Positions 56,601-64,000 of a stretch of 64,000 nt of DNA are shown one piece after another; the first letter of the stretch is position 1, and each line of letters begins with the position of its first letter. Made by a program: the position numbers and the translations under genes. The stretch covers positions 1,555,001-1,619,000 of the forward strand of contig OX387197.1 of NCBI GenBank assembly GCA_947561715.1. Reading direction: 5' to 3'. The notes under the pieces were generated by a model that was not told where the DNA came from, did no database searches, and saw only the letters and a list, made by a program, of their open reading frames with translations. The stretch comes from Ascidia mentula. Taxonomy: Eukaryota > Chordata > Ascidiacea > Phlebobranchia > Ascidiidae.

Positions 56601-57678
56601 TAAGAAACGCAGAGCTTACCTCATTGCTTGTTACGTAACATTACAACATAATCGTAATATGACGTCACAATAAATATTAACGCAACCGATTTAAAAATTT
56701 CTTCAGATGTTTTGTTTTCTGTGGGCGGATGTGATGATGGCGAACAACTCTTACAATCATGTGAATTCCACGATATTCGTGTTGGAACCTCCACAAGAAT
56801 CGCTTCTCTCAATGAAGCAAGATGTGGTTTTGCATGTGAAGAAATTAAAGGGAAGATCTATGCAATTGGTTAGTGATGAAAAGTTAAGCAATAAAATTAA
56901 CAATAAGTGGTTTTTTAAGCAAGTTTTATAAAACACAAATTCTTATTCGTCACCGGTAAATGTATCACGTGATAAATATAATGGAGTTTCCTGAAAAGAA
57001 TGCTAAACATAAAAACTGGTAGATATAACTATAAAGTATTAACCTAAAAACAATAAAAAGTTTTACTTTAAATCTGACAGGAGGTTATGGTGGCGATCGT
57101 GACGTCCTGCAAACAGTTGAAGAATACGAACCTAGAGTCAACAAATGGAAACATGTTTCTCCTCTCCTAAAACCTCGTTGCTATCACTCTGCTTGTGTTA
57201 TTGATGGGAGGATATATGTTGTGGGTGGAAGGAGGTAAGAATTACTATTATGACGTCACTATAGTCCACTGTTTTCCGTTTTATGTGAAAATGTAAATGT
57301 TGAGAAACCGGGACAAGTGGGATATACGATGATATACTTGATTAACAACATTCATAAAATGTTCGTTAAAATTAAACTTAAAACTCTCTGTATTATACAA
57401 GGTTGTATGTGTGATTTGGTTTAGTGGTGTAGGGGTCTGCGGGTGTACGTTGGTTTGTTTTTGTTAACTTATAAAATTTACTTTTAGTGAAAAATGTTGT
57501 GGAAAACTTGCCTGAGTTTGTTGTGTGTCTGATTCATGAAACTGTATCATGTTTGTTTTACAGGAACTTGGTTGAAGGACTCACATCAGTTGAAGTTTAC
57601 GATCCAACCTCAGATGTCTGGACACATGCTTTTGATCTTGACAAACCAGTTCCTGGTGCGACTGTTGTTGCTGTTTAA
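50654..57678 (+). CDS. BTB-BACK-Kelch (KLHL-type) protein, copy 3, complete
   Basis: Twelve exons in phase: 50654-50715, 50766-50889, 51553-51706, 52023-52240, 52760-52903, 52975-53080, 53552-53643, 54003-54183, 56143-56283, 56707-56868, 57081-57234, 57564-57678 (TAA). CDS 1653 nt, 550 residues. BTB, BACK and a propeller of about six blades are as in the gene at 4043-9596, with scattered changes (for example CCHAVMDALS for CSNAVLDALS, GGNGSRQS for GGEGPTRS, LVEGLTSVEV for LVGGLTSVEV), mostly in kelch loops where KLHL substrate contacts lie. Splice sites are intact. Intron 3 holds a 50-bp hammerhead-element fragment and intron 8 holds two large minisatellites in opposite orientation. The copy 1 polyadenylation signal is AAAAAA here (near 57741), so another signal must be used if expressed. 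Confidence 0.88.
51789..51838 (+). mobile_element. 50-bp truncated hammerhead-element insertion in kelch intron 3
   Basis: Flanked by 12-bp direct repeats GTGTATTTATTT (51777-51788, 51839-51850); the intron of copy 1 (near 5165) has a single site. It contains full stem II (GACCTTTTAGGTC), GAAA, the stem III hairpin, GTC and TGCAGCT, then TTATACACAA, but lacks stem I and CTGATGA. Confidence 0.82.
54238..54683. repeat. 10-bp minisatellite, forward block in kelch intron 8
   Basis: About 44 units of the pattern (G/A)CTATGTG followed by CA, GA, TC or AA. It starts 55 bp after the exon 8 donor. Long open frames here (MWSYVQLCEAM-type) are artefacts of the repeat. Confidence 0.95.
54684..55292. other. 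Spacer between the two opposed minisatellites
   Basis: 609 bp without a supported gene, absent from intron 8 of copies 1 and 2. Two short open frames here are not supported. Confidence 0.5.
55293..55822. repeat. 10-bp minisatellite, inverted block in kelch intron 8
   Basis: About 53 units of the reverse complement (CACATAG followed by CTC, TTG, CGA or AGA). With 54238-54683 it could form a long imperfect hairpin in the intron transcript or in the DNA. Confidence 0.95.
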
Positions 57679-60147
57679 TATGTTTCCATATTTGGTTGTA
57701 GTTGATATTTAACTGAGATTGATCACTGGCAAAGATGTTCAAAAAAAAGTTTTTGTGTAAAATATCGTTTTATGCAACTTCAACCAGTTTTATTAAAATC
57801 ATGTATTTGTGTTTGCAAACCGCTGTATTTTGTGATAATAGCAGATATCCGCAAAATAGAAATTATTCCTTTTGTGGATTTCCAACGTGATTCTGCTACG
57901 AATTTATAATTCCAATACTACAATAGGTGAAGGTGCACAATATGTTCAATGCATGTGTGCCTTAAGCATCTTGTTTTCCCTTGTGAATTATCAAGTGCTA
58001 ATCCGCGCTGTATGAAGTCCAATGCAGTCTGTTGCAACCTTCACATGGGCGCCTGACTCGCCAACCCTTTTGGTTTTATGGGTGCCCAAACTATTTTATG
58101 TTTCATGTTCATGTACGTTGTAACTTGTGAAAATAAAAATGATTTGATTTTGTCAATAGTTTTGTCTTCGTGGAAGGGAATGTTTTTTTAAGTGCGAGAC
58201 CTCTACCAGACAGGTCTGATTTTGTCAAAATTCGTTTAAATTTGTTATTAAAATCCCCCTCCCCCGGTATATAAGATAAAAACAGCCACTACTTGAGGAT
58301 AAATAAACAAGCATGTATAAAGCAAAATTTACGTTTAGCGAATGCATAAATTATCGATGAACATTAGTACGAAACACCAAAAGCAAGAATTTACTTTAAG
58401 GCGAAGAAAAACGTGAGGAGTTAACGGCAAACCTGGATGTGGTGAGAGCTTTTTCTGTGGTCATCAGCCCTTGATCGTGTGGATAATAAATATTTTTCGT
58501 ACAACTATAAAAAATCGTAAATATTAATTTCTTTTGCGCGACTTTGTAAACTAACTTAGAGAATTAGGAGAACAAATTTGGTTACATTGCCTTCTGATTC
58601 ACATGCTGCGATTTCATATATTTACAAGGCAATAAAATTATATTCTTTGACAATTTCTGCTTTGCCTAAACGCAATTAGTTACCGCTTCACTAAACGCGT
58701 TTTATTGCAGAACTCCCATCTATAAACACCAGCAACGCATTTTCAGCCAATCTTTACATTAAATTGCATGTGACGCGGATAAATAAAACATTTTAATAAT
58801 TAAACTAAGAGATGGTTATAACTTGAAAGAAAATGTTTTTGGTAAAACAAGTAGATTGATACGGCGACCGGCTTTTGAGATACAGCTGATCAAAGTCGCG
58901 TTCTTGCCGCTGCGAACGAAATCGTGTGAAAGCGAGAATATTGTTGGGTGACGTCATAGAAGGCGCTTCAGTCGTGCGAGTGCTGCTGGCAGCAAGCCTT
59001 ATGTATAGGAATGGAAAACATTATAAACCAGATTTAGTATAGTTTTGCATTAAACAGGGGACAACAAGTGAACAAGTGCAGTAAACGGATTTTGATGTTA
59101 ATTTGAGCTGCAGATAGATGGCCGCTATTTCGACCTATGAAGTGTTATGTAGTTGCATAATAATAAAACAGTTACTGGGACAGGGTGTTCTTGTGGTTTA
59201 AGCTTTTGTGATTGCTAACGTGATGCATGAACTTTTGAAAACACTACAGAAACAATAAACCGTCAATTAAGCAAAAGATAGAAGTAATTGTATTTTGAGG
59301 CTGGCAATTCCGCTGAGAAAAACCGACCAAATTAGCTGATCATGCCGCACATTTATTCTGTATAGAACCACTTTTTGCTTGGCAGTTGCGTTACCTACGA
59401 ATTCGTGTCATAAATGATTAGATTAATTCGCCATAATCAACCACTATAACGCCCGTTAGATGCTCCCCGGTTCGTGGAGCGGAACGTCACACGAGGGAAA
59501 GGTCAAAACGCGCCTCCTGAACTTCCTCCGAAAATATTCGCAGTTTTTTATTCGGACAAAGAAGACGGTTTCTGTACAAAATGCGTCACATCAACAAATG
59601 CACTTTAAATTTATAATCAATATAGGCTCACCAACTGTTTTCGGAACCGGCATGCAATCGAATAAATTGCTAGTTCAGTGTTACGCCTAAACAAAGATGC
59701 AACGTATAGTCACAAATACCCGCTACGACGTTACACACAATGCTTACCAATTGTTTTGACAACAAACCACAAACACCGCTTTATTAAATGGCACGAACAC
59801 TCTAAGAATAAACAAAGCAGTGTAAGTAACTTGTCTGACTCATTTACTTTCCAAGTTACAACGAATGGCATCTTAAGCCATTGCGTTCAAATAGCAATCA
59901 AGGTTAACGATATTACAGTTTATCCAATACGCATAAGCAACTCACCGATAATTAAGCTCTTTGCGACATAGAACCGTGCTCCACGGAAGTCAGACACAAA
60001 AAAAGACTTAACCACGTTTTCAGTCCAACAAAACTACCCGTTAACTGTTACGTCACAAACTACAATAGACTGCAACAATTATAGCAGTGAAAGGAAAAAC
60101 GGTACATAAACAGAAATCAGGCAATTGCTGGCAAATAAGATGTAACA
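57679..60147. other. 3' flank of kelch copy 3 and BEL/Pao LTR
   Basis: No gene supported. Equivalent to 9.6-11.95 kb, with an extra 85 bp at about 59289-59373. On the minus strand the LTR starts TGTTACAT at 60147, next to the polypurine tract. 60148-60297 is the last part of the BEL/Pao pol gene, cut off before the GCACCAGCG region and joined to a TRPM exon. The hammerhead-element remnant is at 59106-59137. Confidence 0.55.
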
Positions 60148-60305
60148 TACCCCCCCACAATGTACGAATCCAAGGAGTACATGTCAACACAACAAACAAA
60201 CATCGGACAGTAATTGCGAAAACAGTTCACTCGCAACTAATCACGCATCGCGACGTCGCGGCACAATAAGCACAATTTTGCGATTGGGCGTCTTAGTTAT
60301 TTCAG

Positions 60306-60408
60306 GCAACAGGAATTGCAACTACAAGTGAAGCAATTATTAAACCTTGAGAAAAGCAGAAAAAGTTCGAAACTTCAAAAGGTCACAAGTTGCCCTTCTA
60401 CCACGTGA
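60306..60408 (+). pseudogene. TRPM-like last exon, copy D
   Basis: Only the final exon is present (acceptor TTATTTCAG, QQELQLQVKQLLNLEKSR ... CPSTT, TGA at 60406-60408). Upstream lies BEL/Pao sequence, so the rest of the channel gene is absent. Confidence 0.65.
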
Positions 60409-61022
60409 GCCATGACCTTGAAGCACAAACGAGGTCAAACAATCGTGTCTAGTGCAAGCATCACATAAATGAGGCAGCTTGTGTATTTGTAATTGCCTAA
60501 ATGACTTTTTTGCCTGCGCTTGTGTTTCTTTGCCATTTTTCCAGTTTCTGTGTTATGTAAAAATGTTTCTTTTTCATTTGATTGATTTCCATCATTGCTG
60601 TTACAGACTTTTCTTTATTGTTGCTGAACTGATTTCTTTTCGTACCGGTTACATCAGTGCCTTATTACAATTTCTGTTTTCAACTTTGCGATTTTGAATG
60701 ATTTCCTAACTTAAACATTCTGCTTTCCTTTGTAACACTTTAAAGTGTGAACTATTTATTTAACCAGATAATAAAAATTCCGCGTGTATTTATTATCCTG
60801 ACTGGAACAAATAATTGATTTATTAACTCTTACAATGGATTAATTTCAACACACATACTTCTAGTAGTTGGAAGTTTTGTTTCATCGTCTCCAACCATTG
60901 CACGTTTACAACGTTTCAATTATTGCACGTGGGTGATGGTAACAATCAATGACCACTGGGGTCGACACAAATTCCACGCTAGACCATTCGGAATACTTCC
61001 TGTACATGGACAATAGCACGAC
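60409..61022 (-). pseudogene. Spacer plus small secreted Cys-rich gene fragment, copy D
   Basis: 60409-60919 is the shared spacer. The minus strand 61022-60920 is the end of the second exon (CPCTGSIPNGLAWNLCRPQWS... stop TAA 60922-60920). The CCCC run matches copy A, so the ending stays in the copy A frame. The exon is broken after CACGAC at 61022 by LINE sequence, exactly as at 29119. Confidence 0.6.
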
Positions 61023-62421
61023 GGCTTAACTCTGTGGAAGGGTAGGATTGTGGTGACCCCCAACGAAGCCTGCCACAATGCTGTCTACCACTTCCCGCTG
61101 TCTTTCAGGGAGAGGGTACGTTCTGGCTAAGTAAGAGATCTGGGGGAGGAGTAATGTTTTAATGAGGCTTTTCGAATCGTAGGTCAGAAAGGGGTCGCTT
61201 ATAGAGGAGACACGGGTGCATAAAGAGAAAATGGCTTTGCGCCATGCCGCGATGATTGAGCTGGGGTGTCCGTTTGGTATATTTAATGGGCTTATGGCCT
61301 TACTATTCCAAGTTATCTGATATTGGGTAAAGTTATGAGGGGGATTAATGGTGGCGATCGCCTGGGTTTTGGCGGGATTTACTGTTAAACCTGATATACT
61401 TGTAACGTAATTTTACGTTACATAGCAACGTTTGCATTCATGGAAATATGAACTATTTGGTCACATAACAGCCAGTTTCGTCATCAACGTCCGGAATCTT
61501 TTTCCATGGGTTTTTGTGTAAAGGCATTCTATGGGTGGCGTCTTGTCCAGCATCTCATTTCAAAATGTATAGCAACGGTTGCTTTCTCACGTGATTTGAT
61601 CACGTTACTAGTTTCTACGCAACAGCTGTGTTTTTATGTGATTTCATTGGCCAGCTTAAATGTGTCGCCTTAGAGAAGTCCTTCATTGTTTTGTGTGAGA
61701 GTGCGTCTTTTGTTAACTGTTCGCTGACCGTTAGTCCTTCTTTTCAAAATCCTTCGTTCGCTTTGTTTCTCTCCGGTTTAAATAATGAAACTTTCCGTGT
61801 GCGTTTAGCTGAGGTGGAGCGGGGCAGTGCAGCGGTACTGTGCTCTCCTCAGTTCGTAAATTCACTCAGTTTGGCGTTGGTATAATTGCGCATGTTAATT
61901 TCGTATCAAAAATTGTTCGTGGTAAATAAATATTGGTGTAGTGTTTGCATCGAGAGTTAAGTAAAGTCAGGTTAGGAAAACACAACAATTAGAACTCACG
62001 TGCGATCTAATGTCAAATGCGCTAATCAAATAGGATTTCCATCGATCATAAATAATATTGTTAAGACCAAATTCGAGACTCATATTTGACATTACAGAGG
62101 CGCAACAATACTAGAAAATTGTGTGACGATGTCGAGGGCAAGTAAAAGGGTGTCGCGGCCGGTCACCGGTGACATCGTCCGCGTAGGCGACCGCTTTGGG
62201 AACGTTACGGCATGGTGCGGGGATAGACCTAGTTGAGGGGTGGTTTTGAAGGGCAGCAAGAAGTGGGTCGGCAGCAATCAGGAAGAGGGTCAGGCTAAGG
62301 GGGTCACCTTGCCTGACACCTCTCCTGATCGGGAAACCCGTTGTGGCAAACCCGTTGAGGAGGGCTTGTGATGAGGATGAAGAATTGAGTGAAGATAAAA
62401 AATCAGTAAAAAGTTGGGGAA
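61023..62421 (-). mobile_element. LINE 3' fragment split by a solo LTR
   Basis: Minus strand from 62421: PQLFTDFLSSLNSSSSSQAL, RRGVRQGDPLSL (intact here), YADD near 62185, then after the LTR LNIPNGHPSSIIAAWRKAIF and ISYLARTYPLPERQREVVDS, ending at 61023. It shows how the truncated LINE at 45.9 kb continued. At 62421 it joins the BEL/Pao frame. Confidence 0.8.
61401..62107. mobile_element. Solo LTR, 707 bp
   Basis: Begins TGTAACG, ends GGCGCAACA (TG...CA), with 5-bp duplications ATACT (61396-61400, 62108-62112). The LINE copy at 46.04 kb is uninterrupted at this point. An AATAAA lies near 61926. Retrovirus-like (LTR) element of undetermined family; internal region lost by LTR recombination. 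The 85-codon frame inside is not supported as a gene. Confidence 0.88.
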
Positions 62422-63960
62422 CGGTTCCAAACAAATAAACGTTCATTTGATACGTCACTATTTCCTTTTTTATATCACCATCTTGCCACCACAAAAAACG
62501 CAATAAATCTCGGTCTTCTTCGGGGACGCGAACTTGGTGAACCATACTTCTTATATCTCCCATTACAGCAATTTTGTCTTGTCTAAATTTACACAGTACA
62601 CCAAAGAGCGAGCTAGTTAAATCCGGCCCCTGTAACAGGCATTTGTTTAGTGAAAACCCGTTAAACTCCGCTGAACAATCAAATACAACCCTTAACTTGT
62701 TTGGCTTTTTAGGGTGATATACACCGTGGTGAGGCAGGTACCACACATTTCCGTCATTGCGCTGTAGCAATACACGTGGAACCTTGCGAGCATGATCTTC
62801 AAGAAGCATTTGATTAATAAAAGAACGACAATGCTCGTAAAACTTAGGGTTTCTCTTGAACTTCGATTTTAATTGTTTGATACGGTTTTCAGCTTGCTTT
62901 AAATTTATTGGCATAATCAACTGTGTTTCCCGTTTAGGCAGTGCGATCTCATAATGTCCAGTGTCAAGTTGCTTAATAGAATTATCGAAACATTTCATAA
63001 ACAGTTGCTGATCTGGCGACAAAGCCTTTCTATTGCTTCCAGCGGTTTCTAAATCATCCTTGCAGATTTCACAAATGTTAAAATAGTTTTGTTTTATAAA
63101 ATAAGACATTGCTTTTGGGACTGTTTCACTTTTGTTGTTAGTCTTAGGGCCACAAACCGTCCATCCAAGTCTGGTTTTAAACGCGTAAGGACCACTATCA
63201 CAACTTTCAGTAACGCGTAATGGCTGTAACAGTTACGGATTATCAAGACCTATCAGCAATTCAACGGGAGCATAGACATCTTCTAACTGCACATTATGAA
63301 GATAAGGCCACTTATCGAGGTCCTCTGAACGCGCAATATCCGACTGAGAAACCGGTAATTTTCCACCAGCATAAACTTCTCCTAACACGAAGACTAAAAG
63401 ATTATTCAGCGAGAAAGCTTCTTTCACAACATTACTGTTTATCGAGGTGGATGTTATTTGGACTTTTACACCGTTTGCCTTGAGTTCACACATAAGGTTC
63501 GGATCAAGAAACGCGTTAACAATCACCCAATTATCGGAATCTGACCGCTTCACCTTTACTGGCAAAATTGGCAACATGATATTAGCTTCATGGGACTGAA
63601 CCACGCCACATTTTACAGCGTCCGAATTAAGAGGGCGAATTAGGGTTTTCTTCCGGATGCAACAGGGTGCTATGCATTTTTACACAACCCTCTTTTCGGC
63701 ATGGATTTGTGCGACTACAGTTGCTTGCAACATGACCAGGTTCGAAACAAGAAAAACACAAACTTTTGTCCTTCACAAACTTATATCTTTCTTCAACATT
63801 CATTCGTCGAAAGACTTTTACATTGATTCAGATAATGTTCAGCGCGACAACATACACAAATTGTCTTTTCTGATAGGCGCTTTGCTCGATAAAAATGAAT
63901 CGACAGCAGAAGTCGCGTAACAATTCGAACCACGTTTGGAATGTTCAGATACTACACCGA
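62422..63960 (-). pseudogene. BEL/Pao gag-pol fragment (zinc knuckles, protease region, start of RT)
   Basis: Minus strand from the window end: knuckle-like CVCCRAEHYLNQC and CFSCFEPGHVASNC (near 63850-63730, separated by a frameshift), another frameshift near 63625, an aspartic-protease-like region (LPILPVKV ... VNAFLDPN ... VELLIGLDNP, 63604-63236), an in-frame TAA at 63235-63233, a linker (YAFKTRLGWTVCGPK) and then the N-terminal reverse transcriptase (HHGVYHPKKPNKLRVVFDCS, MGDIRSMVHQV). The expected Asp-Gly/Asp-Asn context of the protease reads LDPN, which suggests a lost active site. The frame ends in YLFGT at about 62422 and runs into LINE sequence, giving a 332-codon chimeric open frame (63109-62111). 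Defective. Confidence 0.78.
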
Positions 63961-64000
63961 AGATTGGATTATTGGCCTCTCTGTCCTTCTTTCGAACAAA

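Noticed and set aside
61628..61885. 85-codon ORF within the solo LTR
   Set aside because: Lies wholly in an LTR, with no domain and no paralog support.

Overview
This is a eukaryotic, metazoan, AT-rich genomic segment. Genes have many short exons with GT-AG introns, polyadenylation signals are present, and hAT, BEL/Pao, LINE and SINE-like elements are abundant. The compact kelch-like genes, the TRPM-like channel fragments and the repeat style would fit an invertebrate chordate such as an ascidian. That placement is inference, because nothing in the window fixes the species.

Layout: the window is built from repeated copies of one ancestral block (TRPM-like channel 3' end, small secreted Cys-rich gene, kelch-like gene, BEL/Pao 3' end). 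Block 1 (1-12.6 kb, +) holds a broken TRPM tail, an intact small secreted gene on the minus strand, a compound tRNA-like SINE, and a complete 12-exon BTB-BACK-Kelch gene (4043-9596). An inverted partial block (16.6-19.1 kb) carries frameshifted or deleted versions of the first two. A second direct copy (19.3-26.3 kb) keeps only kelch exons 8-12. TRPM tails recur at 27.8-28.5 kb and 60.3 kb. A third block (49.9-60.3 kb) has a second complete kelch-like gene (50654-57678). Between blocks 1 and 2 lies a 3.95-kb DNA transposon with terminal inverted repeats (12635-16588), which holds a spliced SAMD3-like gene and a companion ORF.

The middle (29-46 kb) is satellite-rich: a 359-bp dimeric array, a 70-bp array and a 424-bp array. 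They flank a 16-exon minus-strand gene (39381-32873). Reconstructed by phase-consistent splicing, it encodes an acidic/serine linker, two C2H2-like fingers, a Crypton/DUF3504-like tyrosine recombinase domain, seven copies of a 13-14-codon micro-exon, and a small Tudor-like C-terminal exon. A degraded L1-like LINE (45.9-49.3 kb), a second LINE fragment split by a solo LTR (61.0-62.4 kb) and a BEL/Pao gag-pol fragment (62.4-64 kb) complete the mobile content.

The strongest unexpected signal is a set of type I hammerhead ribozymes carried by short, recently inserted retroelement-like sequences. A 354-bp foldback in kelch intron 8 has a full hammerhead in each arm. A related element with a perfect hammerhead sits at the last splice acceptor of the partial kelch copy. 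Two more hammerhead families are seen as insertions with target-site duplications at 23.95 and 24.78 kb. Paralogous empty sites inside the window show that these are insertions.
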